Assembly: GCF_030553075.1 (NCBI RefSeq) | Contig: NZ_CP130701.1 | Span: forward strand, 1,302,001 to 1,366,000 | Direction of reading: 5' to 3' | DNA from: Halomonas sp. I5-271120 | GTDB lineage: Bacteria > Pseudomonadota > Gammaproteobacteria > Pseudomonadales > Halomonadaceae | DNA length: 64,000 nt | Shown here: piece after piece, positions 1 through 11,578 of the stretch | Layout: every line of letters starts with the position of its first letter | Position numbering within the stretch: position 1 is the first letter of the stretch | The notes under the pieces: model-generated | The model's input: only the letters and a program-made list of their open reading frames with translations | What the model was told of the DNA's origin: nothing | Databases searched by the model: none | Made by a program: the position numbers and the translations under genes

Positions 1-1405
1 CAATCGGCTCACCCCACTCGCGGTCGGTCTCGCCCGGCCACTTGTTGGTGGCATCCATGCCCATCTTGGAGCCAAGCCCGGCGGTGGGCGAGGCAAAGTC
101 CAGGTAGTCGATGGGCGTGTTCTCGACCAGTACCGTATCACGGGCCGGGTCCATGCGAGTGGTGATGGCCCAGATCACGTCTTCCCAGTTGCGGGCATCG
201 ATGTCGTCATCGAGCACCACCACAAACTTGGTGTACATGAACTGGCGCAGGAAGCTCCACACGCCCATCATCACCCGCTTGGCATGGCCCGGGTACTGCT
301 TCTTCATCGTCACCACCGCCATGCGGTAGGAGCAACCCTCGGGCGGCAGATAGAAGTCGACGATTTCCGGGAACTGCTTGCGCAGGATCGGCACGAAGAC
401 CTCGTTGAGGGCCAGGCCGAGGATCGCCGGCTCGTCGGGCGGCCGGCCAGTGTAGGTCGAGTGATAGATAGGGTCGCGGCGATGAGTAATGCGCTCGACG
501 GTGAATACCGGGAAGTGCTCGACTTCGTTGTAATAGCCGGTGTGATCGCCGTAAGGACCCTCGGGCGCCATGTCGTCGGGGTAGATGAAGCCCTCGAGGA
601 TGATCTCACTGGAGGCCGGCACCTCGAGAGCGGCATGGCCACACTTAACGAGTTCGGTGCGCGAGCCCCGCAGCAGACCGGCAAAGGCATACTCGGAGAG
701 GGTATCCGGGACCGGGGTCACCGCGCCCAGAATGGTGGCCGGATCGGCGCCCAGCGCCACCGCGACCGGGAAGGGTTCGCCGGGATGGGCGGCCTGCCAC
801 TCCTTGAAGTCCAGCGCCCCGCCGCGATGAGAGAGCCAGCGCATGATCAGGCGATTCTTGCCGAGCTTCTGCTGGCGATAGATGCCGAGATTCTGACGCT
901 CCTTGTGAGGCCCCTTGGTGACCACCAGCGCCCAGGTGACCAGCGGCGCGGCATCGCCAGGCCAGCAGTGCTGGATGGGAATGCGATCGAGATCCACCGC
1001 CTCGCCTTCGAGCACCACCTCCTGCACCGGCGCCTTGCGGAGCACCTTGGGCCCCATGCTCATCACCTGCTTGAAGATCGGCAGCTTCTCCCAGGCATCA
1101 CGAAAGCCCTTGGGCGGATCGGGTTCCTTGAGGAAGGCCAGCAGCTTGCCAACCTCGCGCAGGGCACTCACCGACTCCTGCCCCATGCCCAACGCCACGC
1201 GCCGCGGGGTGCCAAACAGATTGCCCAGCAGCGGCATGTCATGACCCTTGACGTTCTCGAACAGGAGCGCCGGGCCGCCGGCCTTGAGGGTGCGATCACA
1301 GATCTCGGTGATCTCGAGGTAGGGGTCCACCTCGGCAGTCACCCGCTGGAGTTCTCCCTGCGCCTCCAGGGCGGCGATAAACTCACGCAAGTCCTTATAC
1401 TTCAT
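1..1405 (-). CDS. ubiD: UbiD, 3-octaprenyl-4-hydroxybenzoate carboxy-lyase (3' end cut by window)
   Basis: Decarboxylates the prenylated 4-hydroxybenzoate ring in ubiquinone synthesis, using the prenylated FMN made by UbiX. The frame runs from ATG at 1405 to the left edge with no stop, giving about 467 of the roughly 490 residues usual for the family. Family landmarks are plain: the N-terminus [10 protein letters not shown], the segment [16 protein letters not shown] near residue 195 that contacts the cofactor phosphate and metal in this family, and [17 protein letters not shown] near the visible end. The probable terminator of rho lies about 20 nt upstream of the start, and the ribosome-binding site is poor, so expression may depend on read-through. 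rho followed by ubiD is a common order in pseudomonads and relatives. The identification is secure. Confidence 0.96.
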   Translation of the reverse strand, partial: MKYKDLREFIAALEAQGELQRVTAEVDPYLEITEICDRTLKAGGPALLFENVKGHDMPLLGNLFGTPRRVALGMGQESVSALREVGKLLAFLKEPDPPKGFRDAWEKLPIFKQVMSMGPKVLRKAPVQEVVLEGEAVDLDRIPIQHCWPGDAAPLVTWALVVTKGPHKERQNLGIYRQQKLGKNRLIMRWLSHRGGALDFKEWQAAHPGEPFPVAVALGADPATILGAVTPVPDTLSEYAFAGLLRGSRTELVKCGHAALEVPASSEIILEGFIYPDDMAPEGPYGDHTGYYNEVEHFPVFTVERITHRRDPIYHSTYTGRPPDEPAILGLALNEVFVPILRKQFPEIVDFYLPPEGCSYRMAVVTMKKQYPGHAKRVMMGVWSFLRQFMYTKFVVVLDDDIDARNWEDVIWAITTRMDPARDTVLVENTPIDYLDFASPTAGLGSKMGMDATNKWPGETDREWGEPI

Positions 1406-1421
1406 GCGGTTGTTGCGCTCC

Positions 1422-1459
1422 CAAAACGACAAAAGGGGCAGCATAGCATGCCGCCCCTT
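1422..1459 (-). terminator. Rho-independent terminator after rho
   Basis: Read on the minus strand, a hairpin with an 11-bp stem (AAGGGGCGGCA against TGCTGCCCCTT, one G-U pair) and a 5-nt loop is followed by TTGTCGTTTT. It lies between the rho stop (1510) and the ubiD start (1405), so it would end rho mRNA or act as an attenuator in front of ubiD. Confidence 0.75.
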
Positions 1460-1509
1460 GGACTGATTAACGGATCATGCCCGATTCACGTCGAGCGCAG
1501 CGGTCAGAA

Positions 1510-2769
<1,260 letters not shown>

Positions 2770-3235
2770 CGGTTTGATCAGAAATAGCTCGTGTCAGCGT
2801 GGCAACGAAGCCGGAAAACGACAGGAGGCGGTGACGATGCGCCGCGTGGTGCGTTCAGAGCCCTGGGACATCCACTCTCGAGATATGATCAGCCGACCGC
2901 TGCTTGCGGGGAAGCCATGGACGATATCGAACTAAGAGGGAAGCGCTGTTCATGTAGCCGTATTCGTATCGCCTGAATAGCTAGTCATGATGGCGAAGCG
3001 TCATCGTAAGGAATCAGCGGGCTGACTGACGACTTGGAGTCTGACCGCGGCGTGAGATGCCGTTTAGCGGTCACCGTGAAGCAGTCGGGAAGTATTCGGA
3101 ACAGGCGAACGACTCGATGGTAGTCAAGCGAATCGGCAAACGCAAGCCCCAGTAGCGCTTCGCCGCGATGGCGGCGATTGACAACCCCCAGGGCGGGCCG
3201 CAACCTTGGGGCCAAGTGACATCAGGGGACCTTTC
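2770..3235. other. 466-bp gene-free region between divergent rho and ppx
   Basis: Holds the leaders and promoters of rho (minus) and ppx (plus). I find no thioredoxin reading frame (no WCGPCK-type motif in any frame), although trxA commonly sits here. A 76-codon TTG-start frame at 2985-3215 on the minus strand has no recognisable content. No clear sigma-70 pair stands out. A long rho leader would fit the autogenous control known for rho in Escherichia coli, but nothing here proves it. Confidence 0.6.
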
Positions 3236-4792
3236 ATGATCAACCATCCGGGCTTCAGCGACACGCCTGACGACGCACCAGCGCCGCAGCGCCTGGCAGC
3301 CATCGATCTGGGCTCCAACAGCTTCCATCTCCTGGTCGCCAATAACGTCAGCGGCCAGCTGCAGGTCGTGGCCAAGCTCGGTGAGAAGGTCCAACTGGGC
3401 GCCGGCCTCGATGACGAAGGCGCCCTGACCGAAGACGCCATGCAGCGCGCGCTGGACTGCCTGGCCCGCTTCGCCCCTTTTCTCGAAGAAACGCCCAACG
3501 CTCAGCTCAGAGTGGTAGGCACTAACGCGCTTCGCGCGGCGACCAACAGCCAGGTGCTGATCGAGCGCGCCGAGGCACTGCTCGGCCATGAGATCGAGAT
3601 CATCGCCGGACGCGAGGAAGCCCGCCTGATTTATCTGGGCGCGGCCCATGCCCTGGCCGAAGTTCACGGCAGGCGCCTGATCGTCGACATCGGCGGCGGC
3701 TCCACGGAGTTCATCATCGGTGAGAACTTCGAACCCCTGGCGCTCGAAAGCCTGGAAATGGGCTGCGTGACCTTCACCAAGCGCTTCTTCGCCGATGGCG
3801 ATATCTCCGAAAAACGCTTTCGCAAGGCAGAACTCGCCGCCCTTTCGGAGCTGGCCAACATCCGCCGCCCCTTCGAGGAGCTCGGCTGGGCCGACCCGGT
3901 GGGCTCCAGCGGCACCATCAAGGCCGCTGCGTCGGTGCTGGCCGCCAGTGGCCAGGCGCCCGATGGCATCATCGACCGCAAGGGCCTGGCCACCCTGCGC
4001 AAGCGCCTGATCAAGATGAAGCGGCTCGACAAGGTCGCCATGGACGGCCTCAAGGAAGACCGCGCCAGCGTCTTCCCCGCCGGCATCGCGGTATTGTCGG
4101 CGGTCTTCGAGGCTTTCGGGCTCGAACAGATGCGCTATTCCGATGGCGCCCTGCGCGAAGGCGTGCTCTACGACATGATCGGACGCAACACCGCCGAGGA
4201 CTCTCGCCTGCAAACCCTAGAAGGATTGCGTCGCCGCTACCAGATTGATCCGCGCCAGGCCGATCAGGTTGCCGCCAGCGCCCGGCAGTGCCTGACACAG
4301 GTGGGGGCTGCTTGGCAGCTGAGCGCTAGCAACGCCCAGTTCCTCGACTGGGCGGCCCAACTGCACGAGATCGGCCTTGTCATCTCGCACAGCCAGTTCC
4401 ATCGCCACGGCGCCTACCTGCTGGCCAACTCCGACCTCGCCGGGCTGTCACGCCCCGAGCAGCAGGCCCTGGCCTTCCTGGTGCGCGCCCACCGGCGCAA
4501 GTTTCCGCTCAAGGAACTCGATGCTCTGCCCGCCGCGGTGCGACCGACGCTTGGGCGCCTGGCCCGACTGCTGCGGCTAGCGGTGATCCTCAACCACTCC
4601 CGCCCAGAGCACCCGCCGACGGCCTTCCGCCTCGACGCCGATGGCGAACAGCTGTCGCTGTCGCTGAGTGATGAACTCGCCGAGCAGGCGCTGCTGGTCA
4701 ATGACCTAGAACAGGAACAGGAATATCAGCGCGCCGCCGGTTTTACGCTGGCGATCGAAACGCTGGACACCGCCACCGTTTCGGCGCGCTAG
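3236..4792 (+). CDS. ppx: Exopolyphosphatase, Ppx/GppA family
   Basis: Removes terminal phosphate from polyphosphate, and members of the family also act on pppGpp. The protein is 518 residues in the actin-like ASKHA fold: phosphate-1 motif AIDLGSNSFHLLV near residue 22, IIAGREEARLIYLG near 130, and phosphate-2 motif IVDIGGGSTEFIIG near 150; a C-terminal HD-like helical domain follows. ATG 3236 is chosen over an upstream TTG (3206) because GGGGAC precedes it by 5 nt and it matches the family N-terminus. The 3' end overlaps the 3' end of convergent tilS by 4 nt. Ppx is preferred over GppA on length and on position beside rho, but the two are hard to separate by eye. Confidence 0.9.
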   Translation: MINHPGFSDTPDDAPAPQRLAAIDLGSNSFHLLVANNVSGQLQVVAKLGEKVQLGAGLDDEGALTEDAMQRALDCLARFAPFLEETPNAQLRVVGTNALRAATNSQVLIERAEALLGHEIEIIAGREEARLIYLGAAHALAEVHGRRLIVDIGGGSTEFIIGENFEPLALESLEMGCVTFTKRFFADGDISEKRFRKAELAALSELANIRRPFEELGWADPVGSSGTIKAAASVLAASGQAPDGIIDRKGLATLRKRLIKMKRLDKVAMDGLKEDRASVFPAGIAVLSAVFEAFGLEQMRYSDGALREGVLYDMIGRNTAEDSRLQTLEGLRRRYQIDPRQADQVAASARQCLTQVGAAWQLSASNAQFLDWAAQLHEIGLVISHSQFHRHGAYLLANSDLAGLSRPEQQALAFLVRAHRRKFPLKELDALPAAVRPTLGRLARLLRLAVILNHSRPEHPPTAFRLDADGEQLSLSLSDELAEQALLVNDLEQEQEYQRAAGFTLAIETLDTATVSAR

Positions 4793-6162
4793 TCGATGCC
4801 GGCACCGTCTTCGGCACAAGAGCCCTCAGCGCCCTCTTCGGCATAAGGGCCCTCAGCGCCACACACGCGATCTTCGGCCCAGTAGCCCGCTGAACAGGCC
4901 AGCACGGCCTCCTCTAGCGGATCGAAGACCGCCGCCACCACCTCGCCGTCCCACACCACCAGCAGGGCCTGTCGCCGCCAGGGCGGCAGGCCCACTTCCT
5001 GCAAGAGCCGCTTGAGGTCCCGCCGGCCGCGTCCGGCCAGATGCAATACCTCGCCGCCCTGACGCGCACGCACCCGGTAGCCACCCCTCTTTCCAGAACG
5101 ACCGCCCTCAAGGCGCCTCTCAAGCTGCATCGAACGCCACCCTAGCGGCGTTTCAAGTACCGCCCGGCCATCCCAGGCGACCTGCCAGTCTGCCGGCAGG
5201 TCGGCCAAGGGGCGCTGCAGATAGAGCCCCTCACGCCAGCACCGCGCCTCTGCGCCTGGCCAGGCTACCTGCACCTGGGCATCGCTTCGGGCATGGAGCT
5301 GCTCATCGAGGGCCGACAGGCGCGCTGTCGGGGGTGTAGGCAACCCAAGACACTGGCAGGCGTAGCGGATCAGCAGGCGCCGACGCGGTGCACTCAAGGC
5401 CTTGAGTGCCGGAAGCGCCAGCCGGCCGGGATCGCTGCCACAGGCAGTCAGATCGAGCGCCGCCAGCTCACCCAGGAGCCCGTCCGCCTCACCGGCAAGC
5501 GCCGCACTGCGGGCCAAGCTCGCCTCGGCGCGGGGCCAGCGAGACTCGAGCAGCGGCAGCACACGGTGACGCAGAAAGTTACGATCAAGCATCTCGTCGA
5601 CGTTGCTTGGATCCTCGACCCAGCCAAGCCCAATCGCCTCGGCTTCACGATCAAGGCGCGCCCGGGGCAACTCCCGCAGGGGGCGGACGACACGACTGCC
5701 TGCCCAGTCACGCTCCCTCGGCATGCCAGCCAGCCCGCGCATCCCACTGCCGCGCAGGGCGGCCAGCAGCCAGGTCTCGGCCTGATCGCGACGATGCTGG
5801 GCAAGCCACAGGGTGTCACCCGCGCTCAGCCGGGCGGCGAAGGCGGCGTAGCGAGCCTCTCGGGCGGCGCCCTCGAGCCCGCGACCGGCCGTGACGTCGA
5901 CACTCACCCGCTCGATGAACAGCGGCACGCCAAGACGGTCGCAGAGCCGGTGACAGTGGCGAATAAACTCGGCTGATGCCGCCTGCAGGCCGTGGTCGAC
6001 GTGCAAGGCATACAGCGGGCGGGGATGACGATGAGCCGCCCGGGCGGCGAGCGTCAGCAGCAGGCTCGAGTCGAGCCCGCCGGAGAGCGCCACCCAAACG
6101 CGACGCCCCGGCGGGGTCTCCGCCAGGGCGTCGTCGATCAACCTTTGCACATCCTCGATCAT
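4789..6162 (-). CDS. tilS: tRNA(Ile)-lysidine synthase TilS
   Basis: Converts C34 of the tRNA-Ile CAU anticodon to lysidine, switching charging from Met to Ile and decoding to AUA. The PP-loop ATPase motif SGGLDSS is at residues 27-33, HVDHGLQ follows near 55, and a C-terminal substrate-binding domain contains GRGRRDLKRLLQEVGLPPWRR. At 457 residues it is slightly long because of an acidic tail rich in AEEG and AEDG, encoded by two 27-bp repeats (4805-4858). It is the last gene of the dnaE-accA-tilS run, and its stop overlaps the ppx stop on the other strand. Confidence 0.95.
   Translation of the reverse strand: MIEDVQRLIDDALAETPPGRRVWVALSGGLDSSLLLTLAARAAHRHPRPLYALHVDHGLQAASAEFIRHCHRLCDRLGVPLFIERVSVDVTAGRGLEGAAREARYAAFAARLSAGDTLWLAQHRRDQAETWLLAALRGSGMRGLAGMPRERDWAGSRVVRPLRELPRARLDREAEAIGLGWVEDPSNVDEMLDRNFLRHRVLPLLESRWPRAEASLARSAALAGEADGLLGELAALDLTACGSDPGRLALPALKALSAPRRRLLIRYACQCLGLPTPPTARLSALDEQLHARSDAQVQVAWPGAEARCWREGLYLQRPLADLPADWQVAWDGRAVLETPLGWRSMQLERRLEGGRSGKRGGYRVRARQGGEVLHLAGRGRRDLKRLLQEVGLPPWRRQALLVVWDGEVVAAVFDPLEEAVLACSAGYWAEDRVCGAEGPYAEEGAEGSCAEDGAGID
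4805..4858. repeat. Two 27-bp tandem repeats in the tilS 3' end
   Basis: 4805-4831 and 4832-4858 are imperfect copies (each runs C-C-x-TCTTCGGCA-x-AAG-x-GCCCTCAGCG). They encode the acidic tail of TilS in frame, so a change in copy number would not shift the frame. Confidence 0.75.
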
Positions 6163-6215
6163 AAGGATTCCACCGCGCTGACGGGGCCGCTTTGAATGCA
6201 GCGACCTCTGACCGA

Positions 6216-7169
<954 letters not shown>

Positions 7170-7277
7170 AGGCTTCAGCTTGTTAGCAATCGGGGCAGCC
7201 TGGAGGCCACGGCTGTCGCGGGGACGTTCAAAAGGAACTATTGAAATATAGCTGCTCATTATCGCAGCTTGTCAGTC

Positions 7278-7307
7278 CGGCGCAAGGCACCTCCTCGCCT
7301 TGCGCCG
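7278..7307. other. Strong hairpin between dnaE and accA with a Shine-Dalgarno-like loop
   Basis: An 11-bp perfect stem (CGGCGCAAGGC with GCCTTGCGCCG) encloses an 8-nt loop that reads GAGGAGGT on the minus strand. There is no T tract on either side, so it is not a standard terminator. Confidence 0.6.
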
Positions 7308-7329
7308 ACGACGGCGCCTGTCAGGCGAG

Positions 7330-10300
7330 TCAGCGTCGGTACTTGAGGCGCACGCCGTCCTGGCCCTGCACGTCGCGCAGGGCGATCATCAGCTCGTCAG
7401 AGGGGGCCACCTTCCAGTCCTCGGCCAGCTCCAGCCAGCCGGAGGCCTCGGCATTGCGGTACTTGAGGCGCACCGGCAGACCGTTGGCATCCCGGTAAGG
7501 CATCAAGCTGTCTCGAAGGCTGTCGACCAGCCGCCCGTTGACCTGGGCGCCATCGACGGCGAGCTCAACGGCCTGCCCGAAGCGGGCGCGGGCCTCGACC
7601 ATCGGCGTGACGTCCTTGCCGCGCAGGCGCAGGCCGCCGGAATAATCATCGCTCGAGACTTCGCCCTCGACGATCATCACCTGATCGGTCTCCAGTCGCC
7701 CCCGCAGGCGCTCGTAGAGCTCGCCAAACAGAGAGGCCTCGATGCGCCCGGTGCGGTCATCCAGGGTCACGAAAGCCATGGTGTCGCCGCGCTTGGACTT
7801 CATGGTGCGCATCGCCACCACCAGGCCGGCCACGCGCTGGGGTTCCCGGGACGGCCGGAGTTCGCTGATACGGGTCGAAACGAAGCGCGCAAGCTCCTGC
7901 TCGTACTCATCGATCGGGTGCCCGGTAAGGTAGAGCCCCAGCGTGTCCTTCTCGCCGGCCAACCGTTCCTTGTCGCTCCAGTCGCGCACGGCGCTGTAAT
8001 CGGCATAGACGTCGCCCGCTTCCGGTTCGCTGAAGGCTTCGCCGAACATGTCCATCATGCCCTGGTTCTGGTTGGCCAGGTTCTGGGAGGCGGCCTTCAA
8101 GGCCGCTTCCATGGAAGCGGTGAGCACCGCGCGGGCCGCGCCCAGGTTATCGAGCGCCCCTGAGCGGATCAGCGCCTCGAGGGTACGCTTGTTCATGCGC
8201 TTGGGGTCGACCCGACGGCAGAAGTCGAACAGATCGCTGAAGGCGCCACCCTCGTTGCGGGCCTCGACGATGGCACCGATCGGGCCCTCGCCGACGCCGC
8301 GGATGGCGCCGAGGCCGTAGACGACTCGGCCTTCGGTATCGACGGTGAACTTGTAGCCGCCGACGTTGACGTCCGGCGGGGTCACGGTCAGCCCCTGGTG
8401 ACGACACTCCTCGATCAGCGGCACGACCTTGTCGAGGTTGTCCATTTCGGTGGACATCACCGCGGCCATGAAGGGCCCGGGATAGTGGGCCTTGAGCCAG
8501 GCGGTCTGATAGGAGACCAGGGCGTAGGCCGCGGAGTGCGACTTGTTGAAGCCGTAACCGGCGAACTTCTCCACCAGGTCGAAGATGTTACCAGCGAGAT
8601 CCTTGTCGATGCCGTTGTCCGCACAGCCTTCCATGAAGCCCGCGCGCTGCTTGGCCATCTCCTCAGGCTTCTTCTTGCCCATGGCACGGCGCAGCATGTC
8701 GGCCTGGCCCAGGGAGTAGCCGGCCATCACCTGGGCGATCTGCATCACCTGCTCCTGATAGAGGATGATGCCGTAGGTGGGCCCAAGCACCGGCTTGAGC
8801 AGCTCGTGCTGATAGTCCGGGTGCGGGTACGAGATCTCGGCCCGGCCATGCTTACGGTTGATGAAGTCATCCACCATGCCCGACTGCAGCGGGCCGGGGC
8901 GGAACAGCGCCACCAGGGCAATCATGTCCTCGAGGGAGTCCGGCAGCAGGCGCTTGATCAGTTCCTTCATGCCCCGGGATTCGAGCTGGAAGACCGCCGT
9001 GGTCTCGGCCTTCTTGAGCATGTCGAAGGTCGGCACGTCGTCCAGCGGAATGGTGTCGATGTTCAGCGGGCCCTGCCCTTCCACGGCTCGCACCTTGTCG
9101 ACCATCTCCAACGCCCAGTCGATGATGGTCAGGGTACGCAGGCCCAGGAAGTCGAACTTGACCAGCCCGGCTTCCTCGATGTCGTTCTTGTCGAACTGCA
9201 CCACCAGGCCGTTGCCATCCTCATCGCATAGCAGCGGCGAGAAGTCGGTGAGTTTGGTCGGGGCGATCACCACACCGCCGGCGTGCTTGCCGGTACCGCG
9301 GGTGATGCCTTCGAGCCGCTGGGCCATCTCCCAGATCTCGGCGGCCTCCTCGTCGGCCTCGAGGTACTCGCGCAGCGGCTCCTCCTGCTCATGCGCCTTC
9401 TCGAGGGTCATGCCGACCTCGAAGGGAATCAGCTTGGAGAGCTTGTCGCCCAGCGAGTAGGGCTTGCCCTGGGCGCGGGCCACGTCGCGCACCACCGCCT
9501 TGGCGGCCATGGTGCCGAAGGTGACGATCTGCGAAACGGCATCGCGGCCGTAGCGTTCGGCCACGTACTCGATCACCCGGTCGCGCTTCTCCATGCAGAA
9601 ATCGACGTCAAAGTCGGGCATCGAGACACGCTCGGGGTTCAGGAAGCGCTCGAACAGCAGGTCGTACTGAATGGGATCGAGATCGGTGATCTTCTGGGCA
9701 TAGGCCACCAGCGAGCCGGCACCGGAACCACGGCCTGGCCCCACCGGCACGTTGTTGTCCTTGGCCCACTGGATGAAGTCCATGACGATCAGGAAGTAGC
9801 CGGGGAAGCCCATCTGCAGAATGATGTTGAGCTCGAAATCGAGCCGCTCCCGGTAGCGCTGCTCGATGGGCGCCCAGTCGGCGCCATCGCGCGGATAGCG
9901 GTCCCGCGGATAGAGCGACTCCAGCCGTTCGGTAAGGCCATCATGGGAGACCTTGCGGAAGAACTCCTCCTGGGTCATGCCCTCGGAAATTTCGAACTCG
10001 GGCAGGAAGATCTCGCCCAGGCGCACATCGACATTGCAGCGCGCAGCGATCATCACGCTGTTCTCCAGCGCCTCGGGGATATCCGCGAACAGCTCGGCCA
10101 TCTCCTTAGGCGTTTTCAGGTACTGCTCCTCGCTGTAGCGACGCTCGCGGCGCGGGTCATCCAGCGCCTTGCCCTCACCGATGGCAACCCGCGTCTCATG
10201 GGCCCAGAAGTCCTCGCGGGCCAGGAAGCGCACGTCGTTGGTGGCGACCACCGGGGTGTTGGTCTCGCCGGCCAGCGCAACCGAGAGGTGCAGGCACTCT

Positions 10301-10833
10301 TCCTCGAAGGGCCGCGAAGTGCGATTGAGCTCGAGGTAGAAGCGTCCCGGAAAGTGTTGATTCCACTCCTCGAGCAGCGAGCGGGCCGTATCGCCGTGTT
10401 CGCTGAGCAGATGGCGACCAATCTCGCCGTCGCGACCGCCGGAAAGCGCGATCAGCCCTTCGCTCTGCGCAAATATCCAGGCCTTGTCGAGAATCGCCTT
10501 ACCCTGACGCTGACCTTCCATCCACCCTTTCGAGATCAATTCCGTGAGGTTGCGATAGCCGTCGCTGTCCATGGCCAGCAGGGTCAGTCGGTAGGGGTGC
10601 GCCTCGTCATGAGGATTATGAAGCCATAGGTCGGCGCCGATGATCGGCTTGAGCCCGGCGCCCTGAGCCGCCCGATAGCCCTTCACCAGGCCGAACAGGT
10701 TGGCCTCGTCGGTCATCGCCAGGGCTGGCATGCCCGCCTGAGACGTCTGCTTGACCAGCGGCTTGAGGCGCACCAGGCCGTCGACGAGGGAATACTCGGT
10801 ATGCACGCGAAGGTGAACGAAAGAAGGGGTCAT
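7330..10833 (-). CDS. dnaE: DNA polymerase III subunit alpha
   Basis: Catalytic subunit of the replicative polymerase (C-family). 1167 residues against about 1160 in Escherichia coli. The N-terminal PHP domain opens with FVHLRVHTEYSLVDG. The palm carries GPGRGSGAGSLVAYA and the two-aspartate motif PDFDVDF near residue 400. FRPGPLQSGMVDDFINRKHG and YGIILYQEQVMQI follow in the fingers region, then a tandem HhH segment and an OB-fold near residues 975-1060. rnhB lies upstream with a 133-bp gap, and accA downstream. Certain. Confidence 0.98.
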   Translation of the reverse strand: MTPSFVHLRVHTEYSLVDGLVRLKPLVKQTSQAGMPALAMTDEANLFGLVKGYRAAQGAGLKPIIGADLWLHNPHDEAHPYRLTLLAMDSDGYRNLTELISKGWMEGQRQGKAILDKAWIFAQSEGLIALSGGRDGEIGRHLLSEHGDTARSLLEEWNQHFPGRFYLELNRTSRPFEEECLHLSVALAGETNTPVVATNDVRFLAREDFWAHETRVAIGEGKALDDPRRERRYSEEQYLKTPKEMAELFADIPEALENSVMIAARCNVDVRLGEIFLPEFEISEGMTQEEFFRKVSHDGLTERLESLYPRDRYPRDGADWAPIEQRYRERLDFELNIILQMGFPGYFLIVMDFIQWAKDNNVPVGPGRGSGAGSLVAYAQKITDLDPIQYDLLFERFLNPERVSMPDFDVDFCMEKRDRVIEYVAERYGRDAVSQIVTFGTMAAKAVVRDVARAQGKPYSLGDKLSKLIPFEVGMTLEKAHEQEEPLREYLEADEEAAEIWEMAQRLEGITRGTGKHAGGVVIAPTKLTDFSPLLCDEDGNGLVVQFDKNDIEEAGLVKFDFLGLRTLTIIDWALEMVDKVRAVEGQGPLNIDTIPLDDVPTFDMLKKAETTAVFQLESRGMKELIKRLLPDSLEDMIALVALFRPGPLQSGMVDDFINRKHGRAEISYPHPDYQHELLKPVLGPTYGIILYQEQVMQIAQVMAGYSLGQADMLRRAMGKKKPEEMAKQRAGFMEGCADNGIDKDLAGNIFDLVEKFAGYGFNKSHSAAYALVSYQTAWLKAHYPGPFMAAVMSTEMDNLDKVVPLIEECRHQGLTVTPPDVNVGGYKFTVDTEGRVVYGLGAIRGVGEGPIGAIVEARNEGGAFSDLFDFCRRVDPKRMNKRTLEALIRSGALDNLGAARAVLTASMEAALKAASQNLANQNQGMMDMFGEAFSEPEAGDVYADYSAVRDWSDKERLAGEKDTLGLYLTGHPIDEYEQELARFVSTRISELRPSREPQRVAGLVVAMRTMKSKRGDTMAFVTLDDRTGRIEASLFGELYERLRGRLETDQVMIVEGEVSSDDYSGGLRLRGKDVTPMVEARARFGQAVELAVDGAQVNGRLVDSLRDSLMPYRDANGLPVRLKYRNAEASGWLELAEDWKVAPSDELMIALRDVQGQDGVRLKYRR

Positions 10834-10858
10834 GGCGAACTCATGGCTTGGCTAGTTC

Positions 10859-10906
10859 AAGGGCGGTGTCGAGGACGGTATCAAGAGCGGTGTCGAGGAC
10901 AGCGTC
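10859..10906. repeat. Two 24-bp tandem repeats between rnhB and dnaE
   Basis: 10859-10882 and 10883-10906 share AAG-x-GCGGTGTCGAGGAC followed by a similar 7-nt end. The copies differ at four positions. They are intergenic, just upstream of the dnaE start. Confidence 0.7.
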
Positions 10907-10966
10907 GACGGGCAATATAGGGACGCCGGACCGACGCGCAATGGCTGAAACAGCAGCGGCCGTCGG

Positions 10967-11578
10967 CTAGAGAAGGTCGAGCTGCTTCTTGACCGGCGCG
11001 AAGGAGCGGCGGTGCTCGGGCAACGGCCCCAGGCGTTCCAGTGCCGCCAGGTGTTCCTTGGTCGGGTAGCCCTTATGGCGGGCGAAGCCGTAACCAGGAT
11101 GCCGGGCATCCAGGTTCACCATCTGGGCATCCCGAGCCACCTTGGCCAGTATCGAGGCCGCGGCGATGGCCGGATGGCGGGCATCGCCCTTGACCACGGG
11201 CTGGCCGGGAAGATGATGCCCCGGCAGACGGTTGCCGTCTACCAGCAGGTATTCGGCTTCTGGCGCCAGGCCATCGATGGCACGGCGCATCGCCAGATGG
11301 GTGGCATGGTAGATGTTGAGTCGATCGACTTCCAGCGGCGAGGCTTCGGCCACGCAGAAGGCCAGGGCCCTGTCGCGAATCTCGGTGTCCAGGGCCTCTC
11401 GACGCCGCGCGGTCAGCGTCTTGGAATCGTTCAGGCCCTCGATAGGTCGGGCCGGGTCGAGGATCACCGCCGCCGCGACGACCGCGCCGACCAGCGGACC
11501 GCGACCGACCTCATCGACGCCAGCCAGACGCTCGCCCTGATAGTCGATATGCAGCGGGGGCAGGGATTTGGCACTCAT
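10967..11578 (-). CDS. rnhB: Ribonuclease HII
   Basis: Cleaves RNA in RNA-DNA hybrids and removes single ribonucleotides misincorporated in DNA. 203 residues, a normal length. The catalytic pair D22-E23 lies in [24 protein letters not shown] near residue 115 and [20 protein letters not shown] near 133 supply the remaining acidic ligands and conserved helices. The start codon overlaps the lpxB stop by 4 nt, so translation is probably coupled. The order lpxB-rnhB-dnaE is that of Escherichia coli. Confidence 0.97.
   Translation of the reverse strand: MSAKSLPPLHIDYQGERLAGVDEVGRGPLVGAVVAAAVILDPARPIEGLNDSKTLTARRREALDTEIRDRALAFCVAEASPLEVDRLNIYHATHLAMRRAIDGLAPEAEYLLVDGNRLPGHHLPGQPVVKGDARHPAIAAASILAKVARDAQMVNLDARHPGYGFARHKGYPTKEHLAALERLGPLPEHRRSFAPVKKQLDLL

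Noticed and set aside
2985..3215. 76-codon TTG-start frame as a rho leader peptide
   Set aside because: No Shine-Dalgarno, no similarity to known rho leader frames, and far longer.
7170..7259. Upstream ATG extending AccA by 30 residues
   Set aside because: No Shine-Dalgarno and no likeness to the AccA N-terminus; the ATG at 7169 matches the family start.
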